Below, piece by piece: positions 40,420 to 48,927 of a stretch of 64,000 nt of DNA. The DNA comes from Pseudomonas syringae (lineage in GTDB: Bacteria > Pseudomonadota > Gammaproteobacteria > Pseudomonadales > Pseudomonadaceae). The position numbers were made by a program, and so were the translations under genes. The notes beneath the pieces were generated by a model that worked only from the letters and a program-made list of their open reading frames with translations, was not told the DNA's origin and did not search any database. Each line of letters opens with the position of its first letter. Positions within the stretch are counted from its first letter, which is position 1. Location of the stretch: NCBI RefSeq assembly GCF_021605415.1, contig NZ_WKEQ01000025.1, positions 1 through 64,000 of the forward strand, read 5' to 3'.

Positions 40420-40709
40420 GGTGTATCTCCAAGAAACATATATTTTCAGTAGTACTGTGCTGCTCAGGCCAACTGGGCACACCCGGGTATCATAGTCGAA
40501 ATGTTCAGTTTGTAAGCCCCCCGGACGTGCTGTTTGCCAATCAGTCGTGTTTACTTTACCGCTTGTTTCGGCTGAAAGCCCCGGTTTAAAAGGCTTCGCG
40601 CTGATCGTAAAGACCTTAAAAAAAGCTGTAAAACCTGCATAAATCGTGTGAAAAGGCTCAAATTCGAGACGTTTTAAGCGTTAACCGATGCTCAAAATGC
40701 CTTGCTCGA
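40420..40709. other. Cold-shock gene leader and promoter region
   Basis: No gene is seen. The stretch holds the upstream region of the leftward csp gene, AT-rich at 40600-40680, and the end of the next gene. Confidence 0.4.
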
Positions 40710-41012
40710 TCATTTTTTTGCGGGGGTATTGGCCTTGCATTTGGCGATCTGTCCCAACGCTTTTTGTTGCAGTTCTGGTGTGGCTTTATTGTCCATCAGC
40801 GCCGTAATGTCGCTGGCAGGATAGGATTTGATGGCGTCCGCGCCACAGGCGCAGTGAGATTTAGCGGCGGCAGCGCCAATTTGAGGGGTAGCTGCCTGCG
40901 TGCATTGAGCCATGTATTTTTCGCGCTCACCCTTGGGCCAGTCGGCATGGGCGCTCAGCGGCAGCAGCAAAACAAAGGGGGCGACTACGGCGAACAGCTT
41001 ATTCAGACGCAT
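40710..41012 (-). CDS. Small exported protein with Cys (100 aa)
   Basis: The protein begins MRLNKLFAVVAPFVLLLPLSAHA, a signal peptide. The mature part has four Cys (AQCTQ, SHCACGAD, AKCK) and helical segments; it probably is a soluble periplasmic protein with two disulfides. The start is the second ATG of the frame. I do not recognise the family. Confidence 0.65.
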   Translation of the reverse strand: MRLNKLFAVVAPFVLLLPLSAHADWPKGEREKYMAQCTQAATPQIGAAAAKSHCACGADAIKSYPASDITALMDNKATPELQQKALGQIAKCKANTPAKK

Positions 41013-41384
41013 GCGAGGATGCTCCTTGTGGGTCAATGTCTTGTTATCTGAGGGCTTAATGGCCGATCAAGTTCATCACTCTGGCATAAAACGGACGATT
41101 TGCCTGCGTATGAGAGCGTGATGCGTCGACGACCGCTCATCTGTGCTAGGATGCCCGGCTCGTGCGGTCTGCAAGCTTCGATGACCTTCAGTCCCGGTGG
41201 CGGCAACTGCGCGCGAATCTCGATTTGAATCCCAGTCACTCTGGTTCGGTTTTCCGGTTGGCCGCAAGGCTCCTGCCGCTGTAAGGCAGGCGTTCGTCAT
41301 TGAATGGCCTGGACCGGATCTTGTACTGGCTCATCCCAACCCACGTGACCTTTGGTAGGGGTCACCACTAGGAGAGGAGGCGCC
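41013..41384. other. thrS leader and promoter region
   Basis: This stretch has no gene. It contains the probable promoter of thrS (CTAGGAT near 41150 as -10) and a long leader ending in the anticodon-like hairpin at 41345. Confidence 0.4.
41345..41365 (+). promoter_or_regulatory. tRNA-Thr anticodon-arm mimic in the thrS leader
   Basis: GTGACCT-TTGGTAG-GGGTCAC makes a 7-bp stem (last pair T-G) with a 7-base loop. The loop places GGT exactly where the anticodon of tRNA-Thr(GGU) sits, after two U and before A. It lies just upstream of the Shine-Dalgarno of thrS. E. coli ThrRS binds a similar structure to repress its own translation. Confidence 0.65.
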
Positions 41385-43307
41385 ATGCCAACTATTACTC
41401 TTCCCGACGGCAGTCAACGTTCATTCGATCATCCGGTTTCCGTGGCCGAGGTCGCCGCATCCATTGGTGCAGGCCTGGCGAAGGCCACCGTGGCCGGCAA
41501 GGTCAATGGCAAGCTGGTTGACGCCAGCGACATCATCGACAGCGATGCTTCGCTGCAAATCATCACGCCAAAGGATGAAGAGGGGCTGGAGATCATTCGC
41601 CACTCTTGCGCGCACCTCGTTGGCCACGCCGTCAAGCAGCTGTACCCGACGGCCAAAATGGTCATCGGCCCGGTCATTGACGAAGGTTTCTATTACGACA
41701 TCGCCTTCGAGCGTCCTTTCACTCCGGACGACATGGCTGCCATTGAGCAGCGCATGCAGCAGTTGATCGAAAAAGATTACGACGTGATCAAGAAAGTCAC
41801 TCCGCGCGCCGAAGTGATCGAAGTGTTCAAGTCCCGTGGCGAAGACTACAAGCTGCGTCTGGTCGAGGACATGCCGAACGAGCAGGCCATGGGCTTGTAC
41901 TATCACGAAGAATATGTCGACATGTGCCGTGGCCCGCACGTGCCGAACACTCGCTTCCTGAAATCCTTCAAGTTGACAAAGCTGTCCGGCGCTTACTGGC
42001 GCGGTGATGCCAAAAACGAGCAATTGCAGCGCGTTTATGGCACGGCCTGGGCGGACAAGAAGCAGTTGGCGGCTTACATCCAGCGCATCGAAGAAGCGGA
42101 AAAACGCGATCACCGTAAAATCGGCAAGCGCCTGGGCCTGTTCCATACTCAGGAAGAATCCCCGGGCATGGTGTTCTGGCACCCGAACGGCTGGACGCTG
42201 TACCAGGTGCTCGAGCAATACATGCGCAAGGTTCAGCGCGACAACGGCTATCTCGAGATCAAGACGCCGCAAGTGGTTGACCGTAGTCTCTGGGAGAAAT
42301 CCGGACACTGGGCCAACTACGCCGACAACATGTTCACCACCCAGTCGGAAAACCGTGATTACGCCATCAAGCCGATGAACTGCCCGTGCCATGTGCAGGT
42401 GTTCAATCAGGGCCTGAAAAGCTACCGCGAGCTGCCGATGCGTCTGGCCGAATTCGGTGCTTGCCACCGAAACGAACCGTCAGGTGCGTTGCACGGCATC
42501 ATGCGTGTACGTGCGTTCACTCAAGACGACGCCCACATTTTCTGCACCGAAGAGCAAATGCAGGCCGAATCGGCCGCGTTCATCAAGCTGACCATGGACG
42601 TTTATCGCGATTTCGGCTTTACCGATGTCGAGATGAAGTTGTCCACTCGTCCGGAAAAACGTGTTGGCTCCGATGAATTGTGGGATCGCGCTGAAGCTGC
42701 ATTGGCCGCAGCGCTAGACAGTGCGGGCCTTGCATATGATCTGCAGCCGGGTGAGGGTGCTTTCTACGGTCCGAAAATCGAATTCTCGCTGAAAGATTGC
42801 CTTGGCCGTGTTTGGCAATGTGGTACCTTGCAGCTCGATTTTAACCTGCCTATCCGTCTCGGCGCCGAATACGTCTCCGAAGACAACAGTCGCAAGCACC
42901 CGGTTATGTTGCACAGGGCGATCCTTGGATCCTTCGAACGTTTCGTCGGGATTCTGATTGAGCATTACGAGGGAGCATTCCCTGCGTGGCTCGCCCCGAC
43001 CCAGGCAGTGATCATGAATATCACTGATAAACAGGCGGATTTCGTCGCCGAAGTCGAAAAAACTCTCAACGAAAGCGGATTTCGTGCCAAGTCCGACTTG
43101 AGAAATGAAAAGATCGGCTTTAAAATCCGCGAGCATACTTTGCTCAAGGTTCCCTATCTCTTGGTTATCGGAGATAAGGAAGTCGAGATGCAGACTGTCG
43201 CTGTGCGTACTCGTGAAGGTGCTGACCTGGGCTCGATGCCCGTCGCCCAGTTCGCTGAGTTTCTCGCGCAAGCGGTTTCCCGGCGTGGTCGCCCAGATTC
43301 GGAGTAA
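41385..43307 (+). CDS. thrS: Threonyl-tRNA synthetase
   Basis: The protein has 640 aa from MPTITLPDGSQ, behind GGAGAGGAGG. The TGS domain lies at the N-terminus, the editing domain (HSCAHLVGHAVKQLYP with HxxxH, near 73) follows, then the class II core (motif 2 CHRNEPSGALHGIMRVRAF; motif 3 near HRAILGSFERF) and the anticodon domain. It charges tRNA-Thr. Its leader carries a hairpin resembling the tRNA-Thr anticodon arm. Next gene infC starts two bases after. Confidence 0.97.
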   Translation: MPTITLPDGSQRSFDHPVSVAEVAASIGAGLAKATVAGKVNGKLVDASDIIDSDASLQIITPKDEEGLEIIRHSCAHLVGHAVKQLYPTAKMVIGPVIDEGFYYDIAFERPFTPDDMAAIEQRMQQLIEKDYDVIKKVTPRAEVIEVFKSRGEDYKLRLVEDMPNEQAMGLYYHEEYVDMCRGPHVPNTRFLKSFKLTKLSGAYWRGDAKNEQLQRVYGTAWADKKQLAAYIQRIEEAEKRDHRKIGKRLGLFHTQEESPGMVFWHPNGWTLYQVLEQYMRKVQRDNGYLEIKTPQVVDRSLWEKSGHWANYADNMFTTQSENRDYAIKPMNCPCHVQVFNQGLKSYRELPMRLAEFGACHRNEPSGALHGIMRVRAFTQDDAHIFCTEEQMQAESAAFIKLTMDVYRDFGFTDVEMKLSTRPEKRVGSDELWDRAEAALAAALDSAGLAYDLQPGEGAFYGPKIEFSLKDCLGRVWQCGTLQLDFNLPIRLGAEYVSEDNSRKHPVMLHRAILGSFERFVGILIEHYEGAFPAWLAPTQAVIMNITDKQADFVAEVEKTLNESGFRAKSDLRNEKIGFKIREHTLLKVPYLLVIGDKEVEMQTVAVRTREGADLGSMPVAQFAEFLAQAVSRRGRPDSE

Positions 43308-43309
43308 TT

Positions 43310-43858
43310 ATTATTAAGCGTGAAATGAGACAAGATAAACGAGCTGCACCGAAAGCCCCGATCAACGAGAATATCTCGGCACGCGAGGTTCGGTTAATTG
43401 GTGCTGAAGGTGAACAGCTTGGGATTGTGTCAATTGAAGACGCGCTTCTTAAGGCTGAAGAGGCCAAACTGGATTTGGTGGAAATTTCCGCCGATGCAGT
43501 ACCCCCTGTTTGCAAGCTGATGGACTACGGCAAATCGATCTTCGAAAAGAAGAAACAGGTTGCCGCTGCAAAGAAAAACCAGAAGCAGATTCAGGTTAAA
43601 GAAATCAAGTTTCGTCCAGGGACGGAGGAAGGGGATTACCAGGTAAAACTGCGCAACCTGGTACGTTTCCTGAGTGATGGGGACAGGGCCAAGGTATCCT
43701 TGCGATTCCGCGGCCGTGAGATGGCCCACCAGGAGCTGGGGATGGAACTCCTCAAGCGGGTTGAAGCTGACCTGCTCGAGTACGGTTCGGTCGAACAGCA
43801 TCCTAAGATGGAAGGACGCCAGCTGATCATGGTCATCGCCCCGAAAAAGAAGAAGTAA
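43310..43858 (+). CDS. infC: Translation initiation factor IF-3 (AUU start)
   Basis: The protein starts at an ATT rather than ATG. The ATG at 43325 would drop the usual IIKREMRQ opening and lacks a Shine-Dalgarno, while GGAG (43301-43304) precedes the ATTs. Three ATT codons stand in a row; 43310 or 43313 is the most likely start. The protein has NENISAREVRLIGAEGEQLG and KEIKFRPGTEEGDYQVKLRNLVRFLSDGDRAKVSLRFRGREM. A rare AUU start allows IF-3 to repress itself. Confidence 0.94.
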   Translation: MIKREMRQDKRAAPKAPINENISAREVRLIGAEGEQLGIVSIEDALLKAEEAKLDLVEISADAVPPVCKLMDYGKSIFEKKKQVAAAKKNQKQIQVKEIKFRPGTEEGDYQVKLRNLVRFLSDGDRAKVSLRFRGREMAHQELGMELLKRVEADLLEYGSVEQHPKMEGRQLIMVIAPKKKK

Positions 43859-43918
43859 TCAACAGGGCACGGCAGGCCTTCTGATTATGTTTATCAACTG
43901 AATGCGGAGTATCCGAAC

Positions 43919-44113
43919 ATGCCAAAAATGAAAACCAAAAGTGGTGCTGCTAAGCGGTTTCTGAAAACTGCTAACGGTATCAAGCACAAGCACGCTTTCA
44001 AGAGCCACATCCTGACTAAAATGTCGACCAAGCGTAAGCGTCAACTGCGCGGTAGCAGCTTGCTGCATCCGTCTGACGTGGCAAAAGTCGAGCGCATGCT
44101 GCGCCTTCGTTAA
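43919..44113 (+). CDS. rpmI: 50S ribosomal protein L35
   Basis: The protein has 64 aa. MPKMKTKSGAAKRFLKTANG and KRQLRGSSLLHPSDVAKVERMLR are the L35 signature. It lies between infC and rplT in the usual order. Confidence 0.97.
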   Translation: MPKMKTKSGAAKRFLKTANGIKHKHAFKSHILTKMSTKRKRQLRGSSLLHPSDVAKVERMLRLR

Positions 44114-44141
44114 TTTTAGTCAAGAATAGAGGAAGTAACTC

Positions 44142-44498
44142 ATGGCTCGTGTAAAGCGTGGCGTCATTGCCCGTAAGCGTCACAAAAAAATTCTGAAACT
44201 TGCTAAAGGCTACTACGGCGCACGCTCCCGCGTATTCCGTGTTGCCAAGCAAGCGGTAATCAAGGCAGGCCAATACGCCTACCGTGACCGTCGTCAGAAA
44301 AAACGTCAGTTCCGCGCTCTGTGGATCGCTCGTATCAATGCTGGTGCTCGTGTTAACGGTCTGTCCTACAGCCGTTTCATCGCTGGCCTGAAAAAAGCGT
44401 CCATCGAGATCGACCGTAAGGTTCTGGCTGATCTGGCAGTGAACGAAAAAGCGGCGTTTGCTGCGATTGTCGAGAAAGCTAAAGCCACCTTGGCTTAA
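44142..44498 (+). CDS. rplT: 50S ribosomal protein L20
   Basis: The protein has 118 aa. [57 protein letters not shown] is the L20 signature. It is the translational repressor of the operon in other bacteria. Confidence 0.97.
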
Positions 44499-44554
44499 GT
44501 ACCCCCGACAGTCACCCGGCCTTACCTTTGTGGGGCCAGGTGTTAAACGTCATA

Positions 44555-44590
44555 AATAGGGGAAGAGCCTTCAAGCTCTTCCCCTATTTT
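44555..44590 (+). terminator. Terminator/attenuator hairpin before pheS
   Basis: AATAGGGGAAGAGC and GCTCTTCCCCTATT make a perfect 14-bp stem followed by TTGT, 18 bases before the pheS start. No Phe-rich leader peptide is seen upstream, so it is not an E. coli-type pheS attenuator. Confidence 0.75.
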
Positions 44591-44607
44591 GTATCTGGAG
44601 TCTGTAC

Positions 44608-45624
44608 ATGGAAAACCTGGATGCGCTGGTCTCTCAAGCACTAGAGGCTGTGCAAAGCGCTGAAGACATCAATGCCCTGGAGCAAATCCGGGTTCACTAC
44701 CTTGGTAAAAAGGGCGAATTGACTCAGGTGATGAAGACCCTGGGGAATCTGCCGGCAGAAGAGCGTCCGCAAGTCGGCGCCCTGATCAACGTTGCCAAGG
44801 AACGTGTCACAGAAGTTCTTAATGCGCGCAAGGCACTGTTTGAAGAGGCCGAACTGGCCGCCAAGCTGTCTGCCGAATCCATTGACGTGACGCTGCCCGG
44901 CCGTGGCCAAACCTCCGGTGGTCTGCATCCGGTTACCCGGACTCTGGAACGTATCGAGCAGTTCTTCACCCATATTGGCTACGGCATCGCCGAAGGCCCC
45001 GAGGTCGAAGACGATTATCACAACTTTGAGGCGCTCAACATCCCAGGCCACCACCCGGCCCGGTCGATGCATGACACCTTCTATTTCAACGCGAACATGT
45101 TGTTGCGCACCCATACCTCTCCGGTACAGGTTCGCACCATGGAATCGAAAAAGCCGCCGATCCGCATCGTCTGCCCAGGCCGCGTATACCGCAGTGATTC
45201 CGATATCACCCACTCGCCGATGTTCCACCAGGTCGAAGGTCTGCTGGTTGATCGCGACATCAATTTCGCCGACCTGAAAGGCACCATCGAAGAATTCCTG
45301 CGGGTGTTCTTTGAGAAAGAACTGGCCGTGCGTTTCCGCCCTTCGTACTTCCCGTTCACCGAGCCTTCCGCTGAAGTCGATATGGAATGCGTGATGTGCA
45401 GCGGTAAAGGCTGCCGCGTCTGCAAACAGACCGGTTGGCTGGAAGTGATGGGCTGCGGCATGGTGCACCCGAACGTGTTGCGCATGTCCGGCATCGATCC
45501 GGAAGAGTTCTCGGGCTTTGCCTTCGGCATGGGCGTAGAGCGTCTGGCCATGCTGCGTTACGGCGTGAACGACTTGCGTCTGTTCTTCGACAACGACTTG
45601 CGGTTCCTCGCGCAATTTCGCTAG
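44608..45624 (+). CDS. pheS: Phenylalanyl-tRNA synthetase alpha subunit
   Basis: The protein has 338 aa. It has the coiled-coil N-terminus (VSQALEAVQSAEDINALEQIRVHYLGKKGEL), motif 2 (FHQVEGLLVDRDINFADL) and motif 3 (GFAFGMGVERLAMLRYG). The CxxC...CxxC cluster (CVMCSGKGCRVCKQTGW) could bind zinc. With PheT it charges tRNA-Phe. Confidence 0.97.
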   Translation: MENLDALVSQALEAVQSAEDINALEQIRVHYLGKKGELTQVMKTLGNLPAEERPQVGALINVAKERVTEVLNARKALFEEAELAAKLSAESIDVTLPGRGQTSGGLHPVTRTLERIEQFFTHIGYGIAEGPEVEDDYHNFEALNIPGHHPARSMHDTFYFNANMLLRTHTSPVQVRTMESKKPPIRIVCPGRVYRSDSDITHSPMFHQVEGLLVDRDINFADLKGTIEEFLRVFFEKELAVRFRPSYFPFTEPSAEVDMECVMCSGKGCRVCKQTGWLEVMGCGMVHPNVLRMSGIDPEEFSGFAFGMGVERLAMLRYGVNDLRLFFDNDLRFLAQFR

Positions 45625-45650
45625 TCGTAACGAATTCTTAGGAGAGCAGG

Positions 45651-48029
45651 ATGAAATTCAGTGAACAATGGCTGCGTGGCTGGGTCAGCCCGCAGGTAAA
45701 TCGCGACGAGTTGGTTGCCCGTCTGTCGATGGCCGGTCTGGAGGTCGATAGCGTGACCCCGGCGGCCGGTGTATTCAATGGCGTGGTCGTGGGCGAAGTG
45801 CTGAGCACCGAGCAACATCCAGATGCCGATAAGTTGCGCGTCTGCCAAGTCAGCAATGGTGCAGAAACCTTTCAGGTCGTGTGCGGAGCGCCAAATGTGC
45901 GTCCGGGTCTGAAAATTCCTTTCGCCATGATCGGTGCCGAGTTGCCGGGCGACTTCAAGATCAAGAAAGCCAAGCTGCGCGGTGTCGAGTCCAACGGCAT
46001 GCTGTGTTCGCAAGCCGAGCTTCAGGTTGGTGAAGGTAACGACGGTCTGATGGAGCTGCCGGCCGACGCGCCAGTGGGCGAAGACTTCCGCGTTTATCTG
46101 GATCTGGAAGACGCCAGTATCGAAGTCGACCTGACCCCGAACCGTGGCGACTGCCTGTCTCTGGCCGGTCTGGCCCGTGAAGTGGGCGCTTTGTACGACG
46201 CTCCGGTGACTCGTCCAGTTGTGGCTTCCGTTCCAGCAACGCACGATGAAGTCCGTCCGGTCGAAGTTCTGGCGCCGTCTGCTTGCCCGCGTTATCTGGG
46301 TCGAGTGATCCGTAACGTCGACCTTTCCAAGCCAACACCGCTGTGGATGGTCGAGCGCCTGCGTCGTGCCGACGTGCGCAGCATCGACGCTGCCGTTGAC
46401 ATTACCAACTACGTGATGCTCGAACTGGGTCAGCCGCTGCACGCATTCGATCTCGCCGAAATCAATGGTGGCATTCGTGTACGTATGGCCGAAGAGGGCG
46501 AAAAACTGGTGCTCCTTGATGGTCAGGAAGTCGCTCTGCGTAGCGATACCCTGGTGATCGCCGATCACACACGCGCCCTCGCAATCGCCGGTGTCATGGG
46601 AGGCGAGCATAGCGGTGTATCCGCGACGACTCGCGACATTTTCCTTGAAAGCGCCTTCTTCGACCAGATCGCAGTGGCGGGCAAAGCCCGTTCCTACGGT
46701 CTGCACACCGATGCGTCGCACCGCTACGAGCGTGGCGTGGACTGGCAACTGGCCCGTGAAGCCATGGAGCGCGCCACCGGCCTGCTGCTGGACATCACTG
46801 GCGGCGACGCCGGCCCGATCATTGAAGCCGTCAACGATCAGTATCTGCCCTCGATTGCCCCGATCACCTTGCGTGCCGCTCGTATCAGTCAGATGCTCGG
46901 CATGGAAATGGAATCGACTGAAGTCGAGCGTCTGCTCAAGGGGCTGGGCCTGAACATTGCTGTCGAAGGGGCAGGGCAGTGGCGCGTAGAAGTGCCGAGC
47001 CACCGCTTCGATATCAGTCTGGAAGTCGACCTGATCGAAGAACTGGCTCGTCTCTATGGTTACAACCGTTTGCCTGTTCGTTACCCGCAAGCCCGTCTGG
47101 CGCCGCAAGCCAAGGCGGAAGCGCGCAGCGATCTGCCGGAACTGCGCCGTCTGTTGGTCGCTCGTGGTTACCAGGAAGCGATCACCTACAGCTTCATCGA
47201 TCCGAAGCAGTTCGAGCTGTTCAGCCCAGGCGTCGAGCCTTTGCTCTTGGCCAACCCGATTTCCAACGACATGGCGGCGATGCGCTCGTCGCTCTGGCCG
47301 GGCCTGGTCAAGTCGCTGCAGCACAACCTGAACCGTCAACAGGATCGTGTTCGCTTGTTCGAGAGCGGTCTGCGTTTTGTGGGGCAGCTGGAAGGCTTGA
47401 AGCAAGAGCCGATGCTCGCGGGTGTTGTGTGCGGTAGCCGTCTGCCGGAAGGCTGGGCGCAAGGTCGTGATGCCATCGACTTCTTCGACGTCAAGGCCGA
47501 CGTGGAAGCGGTGCTGGGCTTCGCCGGTGCGCTGGATTCGTTCACGTTCGTACCGGGCAAGCATCCGGCGCTGCACCCGGGTCAGACCGCGCGTATTGAG
47601 CGGGAAGGCCGTGAAGTCGGTTTCATCGGCGCGATCCATCCCGAATTGTCGAAGTCGCTGGGGCTGGATCGTCCGGTCTTCGTGTTCGAGCTGGTTCTGG
47701 CCGAAGTGGCGTTGGGAAAAATGCCGAAATTCCACGAGTTGTCGCGCTTTCCTGAAGTGCGTCGTGACCTTGCCCTGCTAGCCGACAAAGACGTGGCTGC
47801 GAGTGCTGTGCTCGACGTAATCCGTGAAAATGCAGGCGAATGGCTCACAGATCTCAGGCTGTTTGACGTCTATCAGGGTAAAGGCATTGATCCGCATAGA
47901 AAAAGCCTTGCAGTTGGCTTGACCTGGCAGCATCCATCGCGCACTCTTAACGACGATGAGGTGAATTCGACGACGCAAAATATCCTCACCTCGCTCGAAC
48001 AAAGGTTGAACGCCACGTTAAGGAAGTGA
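45651..48029 (+). CDS. pheT: Phenylalanyl-tRNA synthetase beta subunit
   Basis: The protein has 792 aa, a normal length. It begins MKFSEQWLRGWV and has the tRNA-binding domain (VGEVLSTEQHPDADKLRVCQV), the B3/B4 editing domain (AVDITNYVMLELGQPLHAFD) and the C-terminal anticodon-binding domain. GGAG precedes the ATG. Confidence 0.97.
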   Translation: MKFSEQWLRGWVSPQVNRDELVARLSMAGLEVDSVTPAAGVFNGVVVGEVLSTEQHPDADKLRVCQVSNGAETFQVVCGAPNVRPGLKIPFAMIGAELPGDFKIKKAKLRGVESNGMLCSQAELQVGEGNDGLMELPADAPVGEDFRVYLDLEDASIEVDLTPNRGDCLSLAGLAREVGALYDAPVTRPVVASVPATHDEVRPVEVLAPSACPRYLGRVIRNVDLSKPTPLWMVERLRRADVRSIDAAVDITNYVMLELGQPLHAFDLAEINGGIRVRMAEEGEKLVLLDGQEVALRSDTLVIADHTRALAIAGVMGGEHSGVSATTRDIFLESAFFDQIAVAGKARSYGLHTDASHRYERGVDWQLAREAMERATGLLLDITGGDAGPIIEAVNDQYLPSIAPITLRAARISQMLGMEMESTEVERLLKGLGLNIAVEGAGQWRVEVPSHRFDISLEVDLIEELARLYGYNRLPVRYPQARLAPQAKAEARSDLPELRRLLVARGYQEAITYSFIDPKQFELFSPGVEPLLLANPISNDMAAMRSSLWPGLVKSLQHNLNRQQDRVRLFESGLRFVGQLEGLKQEPMLAGVVCGSRLPEGWAQGRDAIDFFDVKADVEAVLGFAGALDSFTFVPGKHPALHPGQTARIEREGREVGFIGAIHPELSKSLGLDRPVFVFELVLAEVALGKMPKFHELSRFPEVRRDLALLADKDVAASAVLDVIRENAGEWLTDLRLFDVYQGKGIDPHRKSLAVGLTWQHPSRTLNDDEVNSTTQNILTSLEQRLNATLRK

Positions 48030-48032
48030 CGT

Positions 48033-48335
48033 ATGGGGGCTTTGACGAAAGCTGAGATGGCGGAACGTCTGTATGAAGAGCTGGGCCTGAACAAGCGGGA
48101 AGCCAAGGAATTGGTCGAACTGTTTTTTGAAGAAATCAGGCACGCTCTTGAAGACAACGAACAGGTCAAATTGTCGGGTTTCGGCAACTTTGATCTTCGG
48201 GATAAGCGCCAGCGGCCTGGCCGTAACCCGAAAACGGGGGAAGAAATTCCGATCACGGCTCGCCGTGTGGTCACCTTTCGTCCAGGGCAGAAGTTGAAGG
48301 CCCGAGTTGAGGCTTATGCTGGAACCAAGTCATAA
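48033..48335 (+). CDS. ihfA: Integration host factor alpha subunit
   Basis: The protein has 100 aa. ALTKAEMAERLYEELGLNKREAKELVELFFEEI and GFGNFDLRDKRQRPGRNPKTGEEIPITARRVVTFRPGQKLK are the IHF alpha signature with the conserved proline at the DNA-bending tip. It lies three bases after pheT. Confidence 0.97.
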   Translation: MGALTKAEMAERLYEELGLNKREAKELVELFFEEIRHALEDNEQVKLSGFGNFDLRDKRQRPGRNPKTGEEIPITARRVVTFRPGQKLKARVEAYAGTKS

Positions 48336-48672
48336 CGACGAACTACCCGTCATCCCGGGCAAACGCTACTTCACCATCGGTGAAGTCAGCGAGCTGTGTG
48401 CGGTAAAGCCGCACGTGCTGCGTTACTGGGAGCAGGAGTTTCCTCAACTCAACCCCGTCAAACGTCGCGGAAACCGCCGGTATTATCAGCGCCAGGACGT
48501 GCTGATGATCCGGCAAATCCGCGCGCTCCTTTACGATCAGGGTTTCACCATCGGCGGCGCGCGCTTGCGCCTATCCGGCGATGAAGCCAAGGATGACACC
48601 ACGCAATACAAACAAATGATCCGCCAGATGATCGCCGAGCTCGAAGATGTGCTGGTGGTACTCAAGAAATAA
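48316..48672 (+). CDS. MerR-family transcriptional regulator
   Basis: The protein has 118 aa from MLEPSHND, overlapping the end of ihfA. The winged helix is YFTIGEVSELCAVKPHVLRYWEQEFPQLNPVKRRGNRRYYQRQDV. A dimerisation helix follows (YKQMIRQMIAELEDVLVVLK). No Cys cluster is seen, so it does not bind metal. This gene is invariantly found between ihfA and tRNA-Pro in pseudomonads. Confidence 0.93.
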   Translation: MLEPSHNDELPVIPGKRYFTIGEVSELCAVKPHVLRYWEQEFPQLNPVKRRGNRRYYQRQDVLMIRQIRALLYDQGFTIGGARLRLSGDEAKDDTTQYKQMIRQMIAELEDVLVVLKK

Positions 48673-48760
48673 AATTCCGCTTTTAAATACTTCCGGTTTT
48701 CAAAAGCTTGCGATATATTCTTGAGCGTTCTTCGAGGTGAGGAACGGATTCACGCCTAGT

Positions 48761-48837
48761 CGGGGCGTAGCGCAGTCCGGTAGCGCACTAGCATGGGGTG
48801 CTAGGGGTCGAGTGTTCGAATCACTCCGTCCCGACCA
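48761..48837 (+). tRNA. tRNA-Pro(GGG)
   Basis: The tRNA has 77 bases. The acceptor stem CGGGGCG/CGTCCCG has one G-T pair. The anticodon stem CTAGC/GCTAG encloses ATGGGGT, giving anticodon GGG. The CCA is encoded. It is the integration site of prophage 2. Confidence 0.97.
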
Positions 48838-48863
48838 TTATTCCTGAGTAAAATCAGACACTT

Positions 48864-48890
48864 AAGCCGATCAGCCAGATCGGCTTTTTT
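48864..48890 (+). terminator. tRNA-Pro terminator
   Basis: AAGCCGATC-AGCCA-GATCGGCTT is followed by a T run. Confidence 0.85.
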
Positions 48891-48896
48891 GTGCCT

Positions 48897-48927
48897 GCGC
48901 AAAACCCGCGCAAAACTTGCGCAAAAC
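48897..48927. repeat. Three tandem GCGCAAAAC repeats (candidate integrase arm sites)
   Basis: The copies are at 48897-48905, 48908-48916 and 48919-48927 with an exact 11-bp period. The last one ends at the first base of the integrase stop codon. The arrangement mirrors 132-163 in prophage 1 with a different core. Confidence 0.6.

Noticed and set aside
44499..44607. pheS leader peptide with Phe codons
   Set aside because: No short ORF with Phe codons is present; the hairpin is likely a plain terminator.
45621..47735. A 704-aa leftward open frame
   Set aside because: It mirrors pheT; long antisense frames are common opposite high-GC genes with this codon use.
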